Shown here piece by piece: positions 43,482 to 52,228 of a stretch of DNA of 64,000 bases. Under the pieces are notes generated by a model. It ran no database searches and was not told the origin of the DNA. It saw nothing but the letters and a program-made list of their open reading frames with translations. Made by a program: the position numbers and the translations under genes. Source of the DNA: Gluconobacter sp. Gdi. Its GTDB lineage: Bacteria; Pseudomonadota; Alphaproteobacteria; Acetobacterales; Acetobacteraceae. The stretch is taken from positions 438,845-502,844 of the forward strand of contig NZ_BLJQ01000002.1 of the NCBI RefSeq assembly GCF_014132155.1, read 5' to 3'. Position 1 is the stretch's first letter. Each line of letters starts with the position of its first letter.

Positions 43482-45593
43482 TTAACGCAGCGGCGCGCGA
43501 TCCATTGCCCAGATGGCGAAAGCCTGCACCAGTGCAACTTCTTCCAGTCGCTTGAAGCGCCCGGATGATCCACCATGGCCAGCATCCATGTTGATGCGGC
43601 ACAGGAATGGGCCGCCTGAGGCCACTTCACGCAGCTTGGCAATCCATTTTGCAGGTTCCCAATAGGTCACTCGCGGATCTGAAAGGCCTCCCATGGCAAG
43701 AATGGGCGGGTAGGGGCGCGCCTGAATGTTGTCATACGGGGAATAGCTGGCAATGAGATCGTAGGCCTCTTCATCTTCGAGTGGGTTTCCCCATTCCGGC
43801 CATTCGGGTGGGGTCAGCGGCAGGGAAACGTCAGACATGGTGTTGAGCATGTCCACGAACGGCACCTGCGCGGCGATCCCGGCGAAGAGGTCCGGCGCCA
43901 TGTTGGCGACAGCGCCCATCAGTAGGCCCCCCGCTGAGCCCCCATGAGCAACAATGCGCCCTGCTGAGCCATAGCCCTCTTTGGCCAGATACTCTGCGGA
44001 GGCAATGAAGTCCGTGAAGGTGTTGGGTTTGGTCTTGCCGCGCCCTTGCAGGAACCAGTTCCAGCCTTTCTCGGACCCACCACGGATATGCGCGATGGCA
44101 TAAACCCATCCGCGGTCAACGAGACTGAAGACTGTTGTGGAGAACCCTGCATCCATTGCAATGCCGTAGGAGCCATATCCGTAGAGCAGAAGGGGGGCAG
44201 AGCCATCCAGCGGCTGGCCTTTTCGCATCAGAACGGTGACGGGAACCTGCTCGCCATCCGCCGCCGTCGCGAACAGACGCCGCGTTTCATACTGCGCCGG
44301 ATCATGGCCAGACGGGACATCGCGAACCTTCTTCAGGGTTCGCTCGCCTGTTGCCAGATTGTAGTCATACCAGTGCGCTGGCGTTGTCGGGGATTGATAG
44401 ACGTAACGCAGAACAGAGCCGTCATATTCCAGAATGCCCTGAAGGGTCAGATCATATGCGGGTTCGTCCATTCCGATCGTGGCGGCCTGCGCACGAACAT
44501 CTCCTGTTACGCCTGCCTTTACGACGCGGATATAAACGTTTCCGTCTTTCCGCTCTGCCCATGCCAGATAATCACGCGACGCCGTAGCTGCCAGAAGGTA
44601 GTGCCCCTCCAGATACGGGACGAACGGGCGCCAGTTTTCCCGATCTGTGGCCGTATCGGGCGTTTGCATGAACTGGAAATCGACAGCGCCGCCCGCGTTG
44701 GTGAGAATGATGAAACGATCATTCCAGTGCGTGAAGGAATAGCGCTCTCCCCGGACCAGGGGAGCTGCAACAACAGGCATTACTGTCGGCTCGGCAGCAG
44801 GAATCAGAAGCGTCTCATTCGTATCGTGATCCCCGCGTTCGATAACGATCCACTTGCGAGAGGCGCTGGTGCCGATGCTGAGGAAAAAGCCTGCATCGGT
44901 TTCATCGAAGACGAGTACGTCCGCCCCGCCGGTCAGAGGACGGCGGTAAATCCGTGATGGGCGGCCATTGTCGTCCCGGAAGATCCAGAACAGCCACGCA
45001 CTGTCAGGGGAAAGAGCAAAGCTTCCGGTCGTGCTCTCAACCGCTTCGGCGCAGAGTTCTCCGGTCTCCAGGTCCTTGACCTGAATGCGATAAACTTCAG
45101 AGCCCTGCACGTCTTCGGAATAGACAAAGTAGCGATGATCTGCAGAGTGGGCCGTCCCGCCGAGCGCATAATAGTCAAACTGTTTGGCGCGGGCGTCCAC
45201 ATCCAGAAGGATCTGCTCTTCTCCGCCGTCGCGCGGGCGCCGTGCCCGGAGAGGATGCTGAGCCCCATCTTCAAAGCGGCTGTAATAGGCCCAAGGACCA
45301 TCAGGCACGGGAATGGATTCTTCGGCAAGGGGAATACGACCGATCATTTCCTGCAGAAGCTCTTTGCGAAGCGGTTCCATGCCAGAGAGCACCGCTTCGG
45401 CGTACGCATTTTCTGCCTTGAGGTGATCGGTGATGTTCTGACGAAGGACAGACGGATCCCGCAGAACCTGCTGCCAGTTCTCGTCCTTCATCCAGGCGTA
45501 GGCGTCAGTTCTGGTCCGGCCAAGCTGCGTTGTTGACAGGGGCTCCTGCTTTGGAGCCGGCGGAACGGGGAGGGATTGCATCGCGTCTGACAT
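43482..45593 (-). CDS. ptrB: Oligopeptidase B (S9 prolyl oligopeptidase family)
   Basis: This serine peptidase of 703 residues cleaves short peptides after Arg or Lys. The N-terminal half is the beta-propeller of the S9A family. The C-terminal half is the alpha/beta-hydrolase domain with catalytic Ser in GGSAGGLLMG, Asp in GGLSDPRVTYWEP and His in DAGHGGSSGRF. The order and spacing match oligopeptidase B rather than prolyl oligopeptidase. There is no signal peptide, so it is cytoplasmic. The ATG at 45593 has AAGG 8 bases upstream; the frame extends 12 codons further without a ribosome site. Confidence 0.9.
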   Translation of the reverse strand: MSDAMQSLPVPPAPKQEPLSTTQLGRTRTDAYAWMKDENWQQVLRDPSVLRQNITDHLKAENAYAEAVLSGMEPLRKELLQEMIGRIPLAEESIPVPDGPWAYYSRFEDGAQHPLRARRPRDGGEEQILLDVDARAKQFDYYALGGTAHSADHRYFVYSEDVQGSEVYRIQVKDLETGELCAEAVESTTGSFALSPDSAWLFWIFRDDNGRPSRIYRRPLTGGADVLVFDETDAGFFLSIGTSASRKWIVIERGDHDTNETLLIPAAEPTVMPVVAAPLVRGERYSFTHWNDRFIILTNAGGAVDFQFMQTPDTATDRENWRPFVPYLEGHYLLAATASRDYLAWAERKDGNVYIRVVKAGVTGDVRAQAATIGMDEPAYDLTLQGILEYDGSVLRYVYQSPTTPAHWYDYNLATGERTLKKVRDVPSGHDPAQYETRRLFATAADGEQVPVTVLMRKGQPLDGSAPLLLYGYGSYGIAMDAGFSTTVFSLVDRGWVYAIAHIRGGSEKGWNWFLQGRGKTKPNTFTDFIASAEYLAKEGYGSAGRIVAHGGSAGGLLMGAVANMAPDLFAGIAAQVPFVDMLNTMSDVSLPLTPPEWPEWGNPLEDEEAYDLIASYSPYDNIQARPYPPILAMGGLSDPRVTYWEPAKWIAKLREVASGGPFLCRINMDAGHGGSSGRFKRLEEVALVQAFAIWAMDRAPLR

Positions 45594-45825
45594 ATCCGAA
45601 ACCTTGGCGCAGAAATGCCGGGGACTCAATCCAGCGTTAATGGACTGCCTGAATGCGGGGCCTCATGGCGTTATAAAATCGGGAAAGATGATTCGAAAAG
45701 AAACCAAGTCGGATCTCAAGTGTTTTTAGAGAACGGCCGTGAGATAGCCAGCAGAGTATTGCTCTGGTGATTATATTCCTGAATAGCCGCTGTGTAATAA
45801 TATCGAACATGGAAAGACTCTATCC

Positions 45826-46308
45826 ATGAATACCAATAAGTATTTTGCTGCCGTTGCCGCTCTTGGCCTTGCTGTCTCTGGTGCTGCTTTTGCACAGACA
45901 GCTCCGCAGCCTGGACAGCCGATTGTTCCACCAGGAACTCAGGCTGTGATCACGCCTAACCACGTGCAGGCCGTCGGTGGTATCAACGGTATTGCAACTG
46001 CATCAACGCCTGGTACGCTTGGTGAAAATGGCATGCCATCCATCGACAATGCGCAGGCTGGCAACGTGGCAGGCCTGACGTCCTATTGCATCCATAAGAA
46101 GCTCTCGCTGGGTACAGGGCCGCGCTCGGCATCCCGCAAGCTTGCCAAGCGCTCTGATGTTCAGAACGACCAGTACTACTCACTGGGTGGCCGTGGTCTG
46201 CTCCAGACCAGCACCAACACGCCGTTCGACATCTCCACGCTGCCCAAGGACAAGCAGGTTCTGGTCTGCCGTGATCTCTTCAAGAAGGCTCAGAGCCTCG
46301 GCAACTGA
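45826..46308 (+). CDS. Small secreted DUF2501-like protein (paralogue 2)
   Basis: This 160-residue protein has a signal peptide (about residues 1-23, ending AAFAQT), a Pro/Gly/Thr-rich region of about 50 residues and a compact domain. The domain runs N-V-A-G-L-T-S-Y-C-I, then SRKLAKRSDVQNDQYYSLGGRGLLQ and VCRDLFKKAQSLG. The two Cys positions and the helix order match the protein at 2905-3306. I assign both to the DUF2501 (YjjA-type) family from memory; its function is unknown. The ATG lies in a weak ribosome context (no strong AGGAG). It is followed by a strong bidirectional terminator. Confidence 0.8.
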   Translation: MNTNKYFAAVAALGLAVSGAAFAQTAPQPGQPIVPPGTQAVITPNHVQAVGGINGIATASTPGTLGENGMPSIDNAQAGNVAGLTSYCIHKKLSLGTGPRSASRKLAKRSDVQNDQYYSLGGRGLLQTSTNTPFDISTLPKDKQVLVCRDLFKKAQSLGN

Positions 46309-46332
46309 ATCTTTTGAGTTTTCGTCCTGAGA

Positions 46333-46367
46333 AAAGCCCCGGAGCAACTGCCCCGGGGCTTTTTTTA
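46333..46367. terminator. Bidirectional intrinsic terminator
   Basis: AAAGCCCCGG (46333-46342) pairs with CCGGGGCTTT (46353-46362). A T run follows on the right and an A run precedes on the left. It can end both the DUF2501-like gene and the SDR gene. Confidence 0.92.
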
Positions 46368-46381
46368 TGAGCATTGGCCTC

Positions 46382-47146
46382 TTAACCGTTGCGGGCTTGC
46401 GCGGCAAAAGCGTTGAGCTTGGTCAGTGTTTCATCGAACTGACCATTGGCCTCCGCAAAGCGTAGAAAGCGCATGCGTTCGACAAGAATTTCCGGTGGCG
46501 TGGGCTGTTGCGTCAGCAACGCCATGACTTCATCCGTAAAGTCCGTCAGGGGCTGATAGCCGGGGCGCGTTTCTTGGCCAGGCGTGAGGCCTGTCTGTAC
46601 TGCGGGGGGCGCAAGTTCGATAACCTCGACTTTCCCTTTCAGAACCTCTCGGAGGGCAATCGTGTAGGAATGGATCGCGGCTTTGGTGGCATTATAGGTG
46701 GGTGTTGTCGTCAGCGGCACGAATGCCAACCCGGATGTCACATTGATCACGACGGCATCCGGCTGCTTGAGCAGATGATCCGTCAGGCTGTTGATCAGGC
46801 GGATCGGCCCGAGGAGGTTGGTCGTGATCGTCGCTTCGGCATCCGCCAGATCATGCGTCTGCGCCAAATCTTCAAATCGCATGATGCCGGCATTGTTGAT
46901 CAGAACATTAAGTGACGGATATGCGCTTAGAAGCCGTTCTGTAAAATCAGCAATCCCCTCCGGGCTTTCAATATCCAGCACTAGTGCATGCATGTTGGCT
47001 CGACCGGCGATCGTTTCATCCAAAGCATTCTGGCGACGCCCGGCGACGACAACCGTGTTGCCAGCATCATGCAGTCGCTGTGCAAGAGCCTGGCCTATGC
47101 CTGAGCCACCACCAGTGATCAGGATTGTGTTTCCGCTCGGTTTCAT
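46382..47146 (-). CDS. Short-chain dehydrogenase (DltE-like)
   Basis: This 254-residue SDR has TGGGSGIGQAL near residues 11-21, NNAGIMRFEDL near 88 and the catalytic YNATKAAIHSYT, with the Ser in VTSGLAFVPL just before. The sequence is close to the DltE group of SDRs of unknown substrate. It is divergent from an HxlR-type regulator, so it is likely to be regulated by that protein. The intergenic gap is 106 bases with inverted-repeat arms at 47164-47201. Confidence 0.85.
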   Translation of the reverse strand: MKPSGNTILITGGGSGIGQALAQRLHDAGNTVVVAGRRQNALDETIAGRANMHALVLDIESPEGIADFTERLLSAYPSLNVLINNAGIMRFEDLAQTHDLADAEATITTNLLGPIRLINSLTDHLLKQPDAVVINVTSGLAFVPLTTTPTYNATKAAIHSYTIALREVLKGKVEVIELAPPAVQTGLTPGQETRPGYQPLTDFTDEVMALLTQQPTPPEILVERMRFLRFAEANGQFDETLTKLNAFAAQARNG

Positions 47147-47163
47147 TGGAGTTGCTCCATTGA

Positions 47164-47201
47164 GAATTGGAACGCTCTATCTAGCGGGCTATCGTCAATT
47201 C
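47164..47201. promoter_or_regulatory. Spaced inverted repeat between the SDR and hxlR genes
   Basis: GAATTG (47164-47169) and CAATTC (47196-47201) are inverted arms 26 bases apart in the divergent intergenic gap. It is a candidate binding site for the HxlR regulator. Confidence 0.3.
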
Positions 47202-47252
47202 GAAAGAAGGCACCTCAAAGATTTATACGCACCGAAAAGAGAGTGACCCCCT

Positions 47253-47675
47253 ATGACGGATAACCCCTACGAAGCCTCGCCTGAACGCCGTGCCAAGCGT
47301 TTGGCCGAAGCAACGCCACCTACGGAGTGCGATGCGCGCGTTGAGCGGTTGGTGACGGAGCTCATTGGTCGCGTTGCTGACAAATGGACGATGATCATTC
47401 TGGAGGTTTTGGAAGAGCACAAGGAATTGCGCTTCACGCAGTTGGCACGAAAAGTCGAGGGTATCAGCCAGAAGATGCTGACCCAGACACTCCGGCAAAT
47501 GGAACGGGACGGGATGGTGACCCGTACGATTCACCCGGTTATTCCGCCACGGGTGGATTATCGTCTTACAGCGCTGGGACTAAGCCTGGGCGCAGCGTTT
47601 TGTGGGGTGTGGATCTGGGCAGAGAAAAATCTGTCTGAAGTGGAAGCCGCCCGGAATGCTTTTGACAGCAAATAA
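47253..47675 (+). CDS. HxlR-family winged-helix transcriptional regulator
   Basis: This 140-residue DNA-binding protein has the HxlR fold: ADKWTMIILEVLEEHKELRFTQLARKVEGISQKMLTQTLRQMERDGMVTRTIHPVIPPRVDYRLTALG taken in parts, covering helix-turn-helix and wing. One Cys at residue 26 (PTECDARVERL) and another near residue 113 (FCGVW). HxlR proteins such as YodB sense electrophiles or oxidants through a cysteine, so this is a possible trigger. It is divergent from a DltE-like SDR, probably its target. Confidence 0.9.
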   Translation: MTDNPYEASPERRAKRLAEATPPTECDARVERLVTELIGRVADKWTMIILEVLEEHKELRFTQLARKVEGISQKMLTQTLRQMERDGMVTRTIHPVIPPRVDYRLTALGLSLGAAFCGVWIWAEKNLSEVEAARNAFDSK

Positions 47676-47676
47676 T

Positions 47677-47705
47677 CTGTGGCTGGCATACTTTGCCAGC
47701 CACAG
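47677..47705. terminator. 12-bp perfect hairpin between convergent genes
   Basis: CTGTGGCTGGCA (47677-47688) pairs perfectly with TGCCAGCCACAG (47694-47705), with a 5-nt loop. There is no T run on either side, so it may act as a Rho-assisted or RNA-stability element between hxlR and opgH. Confidence 0.5.
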
Positions 47706-47711
47706 AGAGGG

Positions 47712-49856
47712 TTAGTCCGGAAGGTTCTCGACGAGTGCGACGCCTTCGGCCGCCCCGAGGACTGAGGCCTTTTCCTGTCGGGTCAGTTTGGAAAGGGCGG
47801 CCTTGATGGAGGGCGCCTCTTTCAGCTTGACCAGTCCAACCAGCAGGTTGGCATCAATCGCACTGCCAGCCTTGCGGGTTGGCGGAAGTGCGCCAAGGTG
47901 GGCGTCTAGAAGTGTCCGATCCGTCCGCAGAAGGGCGAATGCCTCGCTGGGCGGCTGATGAGGGGCGTGCAGAGCCTCTGTGCGCTGACGTTCGTTCTCT
48001 TCTGCAAGACGAAGAATAGGCGGGGGGGCCGTTTCTTCTTCGATCAGCAGAAATCCAGCCCGACGGAGTCCTAGTCCAACATCGCGGCTGGCTGTCACGG
48101 CCGCAAGTGGAATAGCCAGCACAAGCCCAAGCAACACTGGTGTCATCCACAGAAAGAGTGCGTGTGAAACGGACCAGGCGGCTGCGGCCAGCAGAAGGCC
48201 GAACACTGTATAAACCCAGTATCCACGTGCAACTTCACGGAGTGAAACCCGCCCGTCTTCACGGTTCTGGGCATTCCAGCCAGAATCCCGGCCCAATAGA
48301 ATGGAGATAACCCCAGACGTCTGGATCAGCATGGCAATCGGCGCAATCAGGCCACCAATCAGGGTTTCCAGAATGATGGAAAGGAAAAGCCGGATAGCAC
48401 CGCCGGAACCGCGTAAGGCAGAGCGATCAAACATCATGGCAATGAACGCCAGGAATTTTGGCGCCAGAAGGATGCCCATCGTGCCGATGAAAACGAACTT
48501 TGCCTGTACAGGATCGACGCGCGGCCAGTGCGGATAAAGCGTCGGCTTCGTGCCGAAATATTCCGGATGATAGAAATGCGACTGAAGGGAAATCAGGATT
48601 CCGAACAGCAGGAACAACAGCCAAAGCGGAGACATGATGTAGGAACCAATGCCCGTCAGCATGTGTGTACGGCTGACCCAGTGCAGGCCTTTGGTTCCAA
48701 GGATCTTGGCGTGTTGGAGGTTGCCCTGACACCAGCGGCGGTCACGAATGGCCACATCCGTCAGGGACGGTGGGCTTTCCTCATAAGACCCGAACAGGCC
48801 AGGCACCATGTGAATGGCCCAGCCACCACGTCGCATGAGCGCTGCTTCGACGAAGTCATGGCTGAGAATATGGCCGCCGAAGGGCGGTCTACCTTTCAGA
48901 TGCGGCAGGCCCGCCTGTTCGGCAAAAGCCCGTGTCCGGATAACGGCGTTATGGCCCCAGTAATTCCCTTCCGAGCCATGCCACCAGGCAATGCCATGGG
49001 CAATGAGTGGGCCATATACGCGGCCTGCAAACTGCTGCATGCGGGCAAATAATGTCCGGCCGCCCACAATAACCGGAAGGGTCTGGATCAGCCCGACGCC
49101 CTCATGGTTTTCCATGGCGGAAACGACACGCACGATCAGGCTGCCGTCCATCACGCTATCAGCATCAAGGGTGAGCATCTGCTGGTACGAGTTACCAAAG
49201 CGTATCACCCAGTCGCCCAGATTGCCTGCCTTGCGATCTGTATTCTGATGGCGGCGGCGATAGAAAATGCGCCGATCATCACCAGTCGCCCGACGGAGGG
49301 CAAGGAAGGCACGCTCTTCCTGTAACCATACGTCCGGATTGGTCGTATCAGACAGAATGAAGAAGTCGAACGCATCAATCTGGCCGGTGGCAAGAATGCT
49401 GTCATAGATGGCCTTCAGGCCGCCCAGAACGCGTTCCGGATCTTCATTATAAGTCGGCATCAGCACGGCAGTCCGTGCTTTCAGCATTGGAAGAGCACCG
49501 TCCCGATGAATGCCGAGCCCAAGGCCTCCGCGTGTGATCAGGGAGACGAACCCACCAAGACTTGAGGTGAAGGAAAGCGCGATCCAGAAGCCGAGAATGG
49601 CGAAGAGGATCAGCACAATCACACCAAGCGTAGAGACGCCCAGAGAGTTGAAGACCTGATTGATCCTGTAGATGCCAAACCCGGTCAGCGCGAGCGCTGA
49701 GCCAAACACGAAAAGCCGCCGTAGCCAAAGTGTCTTCGGCGTCGTGTCCAGAACCCGGAAAGGGCGACCATGCCGGTCAGGCTGCTGATGGAGGTTTTGA
49801 GGCTCCATCCTGAGCGGAGCCTCGTGGGGCAGGAAGGGGGCTTCGGACGGAGACAT
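47712..49856 (-). CDS. opgH: OpgH (MdoH) glucan glucosyltransferase
   Basis: OpgH polymerises glucose into osmoregulated periplasmic glucans and exports the chain. The 714-residue inner-membrane protein has about six helices and a GT2 domain. Catalytic landmarks are VLMPTYNEDPERVLGG near 130, DADSVMDG near 235, HDFVEAAL near 340 and the RDRRWCQGNLQH acceptor-binding site near 375. The ATG at 49856 starts 5 bases after the opgG/D stop. An in-frame ATG at 49886 overlaps the upstream gene by 24 bases and is the alternative. It belongs with opgG/D. Confidence 0.92.
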   Translation of the reverse strand: MSPSEAPFLPHEAPLRMEPQNLHQQPDRHGRPFRVLDTTPKTLWLRRLFVFGSALALTGFGIYRINQVFNSLGVSTLGVIVLILFAILGFWIALSFTSSLGGFVSLITRGGLGLGIHRDGALPMLKARTAVLMPTYNEDPERVLGGLKAIYDSILATGQIDAFDFFILSDTTNPDVWLQEERAFLALRRATGDDRRIFYRRRHQNTDRKAGNLGDWVIRFGNSYQQMLTLDADSVMDGSLIVRVVSAMENHEGVGLIQTLPVIVGGRTLFARMQQFAGRVYGPLIAHGIAWWHGSEGNYWGHNAVIRTRAFAEQAGLPHLKGRPPFGGHILSHDFVEAALMRRGGWAIHMVPGLFGSYEESPPSLTDVAIRDRRWCQGNLQHAKILGTKGLHWVSRTHMLTGIGSYIMSPLWLLFLLFGILISLQSHFYHPEYFGTKPTLYPHWPRVDPVQAKFVFIGTMGILLAPKFLAFIAMMFDRSALRGSGGAIRLFLSIILETLIGGLIAPIAMLIQTSGVISILLGRDSGWNAQNREDGRVSLREVARGYWVYTVFGLLLAAAAWSVSHALFLWMTPVLLGLVLAIPLAAVTASRDVGLGLRRAGFLLIEEETAPPPILRLAEENERQRTEALHAPHQPPSEAFALLRTDRTLLDAHLGALPPTRKAGSAIDANLLVGLVKLKEAPSIKAALSKLTRQEKASVLGAAEGVALVENLPD

Positions 49857-49861
49857 ATTGG

Positions 49862-51409
49862 TTACGGCGTCCAACGGTACATCCATTTTTCTGAGATCGG
49901 ACCCTGATCGTTGGCAAGCTGAGCCTGGAGTTCAGAGGCTTTGGCATCTCCAGGAACGAATTCAAAGGTTGTTCTCCAGCCCTTGATGTTCGGATTGGGT
50001 TCAACAACCACATTCCGGATTGTTCCGGGCGATGCCTGTGAAATCAGGTGGAAATGCGCATCCTGCGGAATGTTCTGGAACGGTGCGCCTGTAAAGTCGA
50101 TCACGAACATGCGTGCATCAGTATGGTCTGTGACGGCACCAATCCGAGTCCCAGCGACACGTGCCAGCGGTGTGGGCCACGGCGTATCCCAGCCCCAGTA
50201 CATCCGGTAGGTGAAACTGTATTCCTGACCGGCCTTCAGAGCGTCTTTCGGCCGCCAGAACGTCACGATGTTGTCGTTGACCTCATTGGGCGTCGGAATT
50301 TCGACGAGATCCACCGCTCCATCACCCCAATTGCCAATAGGCTCGATCCACAGGGATGGGCGCTTCTCGTAGTTGAGGGCAAGGTCCTCGTAGTCATGGA
50401 AGGAGCGCTTGCGCTGCATCAGGCCGAAGCCGTGCGGGCTGCTATCCTGGAAGGCCGAAAACTGAAGGTCGGTCGGGTTGACCAGAGGGCGATAGAGCTG
50501 CTGCCCAGATCCGGTCCACACCTGAAGAGCTTCGCTGTCATGGGCGGCCGGGCGCCAGTCATCGACGTGGTTATGTTCGTTGGCATCGAAATAGAACATG
50601 CCCGTAAGAGCGGCGATGCCGGCTTCGGTAATATCCTGCCGCGGAAAGAGCGAGGATTGCACGTCAAAAACAGTCGTGTCGCCAGGTCGGATGGTAAAGC
50701 TGAAAGCTCCCGTGACGGACGGGCTGTCCAGAAGGGCATGAATGACAACGGATTGAACGCCAGGTTCCGGCTTTTCCAGCCAGAACTCACGGAACAGAGC
50801 GAATTCCTCGCCTTTTGAATTCCCCGTGCCGTTGGCGAAGCCCCGGGCAGACAGTCCGTAGTTCTGCCCTTTGGCAACAGCACGGAAATAGGATGCGCCA
50901 AGAAACACGGCGCATTCTTCCATTTGACCTGGTGTGTTGATGGCATAGCGTAGACGAAGACCGGCAAATCCCAGGTCGTCTGTCACGCGCAACATCGGGT
51001 TGGCATAGCTGAACAGGTCAGGGTCATAGGCAATTGGGGTCGATTGACCACCGATAACTTCATTCATCGCGATTTTGGGCTTGTAGAGAAAGCCACGCGG
51101 GAAAAATTCGACCTCAAATGCCAGGCTTTGCCCATGCCAGAGTGCCCGGTCCGGATTGAAAGTAATGCCTCGGAACTGATCAAAATCCAGATTGGAAATG
51201 GCAGAGGGCAGACTTTGCGGAGGTGGAGCGTAAGGAGATCTGGCCAGTTTCTGCGCGATGGCGCGGACAGTTCCATTGTCAAACGGAACAGTCTTTGGAG
51301 CCTGCTTGGCGGCAGGCGGCGCGGACTGGGCATAAGCGAAGCGGCCAGACGTTCCCATCAGGGACAGGCCTGCCCCAAGCTTTACCAAATCACGACGCAG
51401 GATACTCAT
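49862..51409 (-). CDS. Periplasmic glucan biosynthesis protein (OpgG/OpgD family)
   Basis: The protein is predicted to help shape or modify the glucan backbone in the periplasm. The 515 residues begin MSILRRDLVKLGAGLSLMG, a twin-arginine (Tat) signal motif like that of OpgD, with cleavage near AYAQSA at 27. The middle carries LARSPYAPPPQSLPSAISNLDFDQFRGI and the C-terminus has DTPWPTPLARVAGTRIGAV, both expected for the family. The Tat signal favours OpgD, but position upstream of opgH resembles opgG. It is 5 bases before opgH, so the two form an operon. Confidence 0.9.
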   Translation of the reverse strand: MSILRRDLVKLGAGLSLMGTSGRFAYAQSAPPAAKQAPKTVPFDNGTVRAIAQKLARSPYAPPPQSLPSAISNLDFDQFRGITFNPDRALWHGQSLAFEVEFFPRGFLYKPKIAMNEVIGGQSTPIAYDPDLFSYANPMLRVTDDLGFAGLRLRYAINTPGQMEECAVFLGASYFRAVAKGQNYGLSARGFANGTGNSKGEEFALFREFWLEKPEPGVQSVVIHALLDSPSVTGAFSFTIRPGDTTVFDVQSSLFPRQDITEAGIAALTGMFYFDANEHNHVDDWRPAAHDSEALQVWTGSGQQLYRPLVNPTDLQFSAFQDSSPHGFGLMQRKRSFHDYEDLALNYEKRPSLWIEPIGNWGDGAVDLVEIPTPNEVNDNIVTFWRPKDALKAGQEYSFTYRMYWGWDTPWPTPLARVAGTRIGAVTDHTDARMFVIDFTGAPFQNIPQDAHFHLISQASPGTIRNVVVEPNPNIKGWRTTFEFVPGDAKASELQAQLANDQGPISEKWMYRWTP

Positions 51410-51539
51410 ACTTTTCCCAACAGTCCCAGTTGTGTGCCTCCCCCTGAAATCAGAGGGCGGTCTTTGATCAAGCGATACGCCGGATGCACTTCGTTGCGAA
51501 GAGACGTTCTATGATTACGCAGCTATTTCACAAGGGTCG

Positions 51540-51579
51540 GATGTGTTCTTTTCATGGCACATCCCAAAAAGAACACATC
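51540..51579. repeat. 13-bp perfect inverted repeat overlapping the bioD stop codon
   Basis: GATGTGTTCTTTT (51540-51552) and AAAAGAACACATC (51567-51579) are perfect inverted arms with a 14-nt loop. The right arm overlaps the bioD stop codon. In the minus direction no T run follows the stem. It may end or stabilise the biotin operon transcript. Confidence 0.6.
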
Positions 51580-52228
51580 ATTGTGAATTCTGTTGCTGCA
51601 AGACACAAAGCGGCGGTACACGGCCAGAAATTTCAGAAACGACGGTTTCATTTATGCTTTCTAAACGTGGAACGCTGAAAAGGATCCGAACGTTCCCGAA
51701 ATGAGCAATGTCGCGTGCATTTCCTGGATTTTCAGGCCCGCTGAGGACGACCCCCAGAACGGGAATGCCTCTGCGACGAAGCGCTTCGAGACTCAGGAGC
51801 GTATGGTTGATGGTTCCTAACCCGCTGCGCGCAACAAGAACGACGGGAAGATCCAGTCGCTGCATGAGATCAATCATCATCATGTTGCTTCGGACAGGCA
51901 CCATCAGGCCGCCCGCACCCTCAACGACAAGGGGCGCTTTAACGGCGGGGAGAACAAGACGTCCGGGATTGATTGTAACGTTTTCCAGCGCCGCCGCTGC
52001 GTAGGGTGCGAGAGGGGCCTGAAGCGCATATGCCGGAGGAATAATCCGATCAGGCGGAAGGGCGGCTAGAGTTTTGACGGTAGAGGTATCGCCTGCTTCG
52101 TCTGAAAGGCCGGTTTGAAGCGGTTTCCAGTACGTCGCGGTCCAGGCTTTCGTCAGGATTGCACTGACAAGCGTCTTACCGATTTCGGTGTCCGTACCCG
52201 TGACGAACACACCGTGAAAGCTGTTCAT
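51578..52228 (-). CDS. bioD: Dethiobiotin synthetase
   Basis: BioD makes dethiobiotin from DAPA, CO2 and ATP. The 216-residue cytoplasmic protein starts with the Walker-A-like GTDTEIGKT at residues 11-19 and has YWKPLQTG near 33, VEGAGGLMVPV near 101 and LVARSGLGTINHTLLSLEAL near 131. The length is typical. Its ATG overlaps the bioC stop by four bases (ATGA). It is the last gene of the biotin operon. Confidence 0.94.
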   Translation of the reverse strand: MNSFHGVFVTGTDTEIGKTLVSAILTKAWTATYWKPLQTGLSDEAGDTSTVKTLAALPPDRIIPPAYALQAPLAPYAAAALENVTINPGRLVLPAVKAPLVVEGAGGLMVPVRSNMMMIDLMQRLDLPVVLVARSGLGTINHTLLSLEALRRRGIPVLGVVLSGPENPGNARDIAHFGNVRILFSVPRLESINETVVSEISGRVPPLCVLQQQNSQ

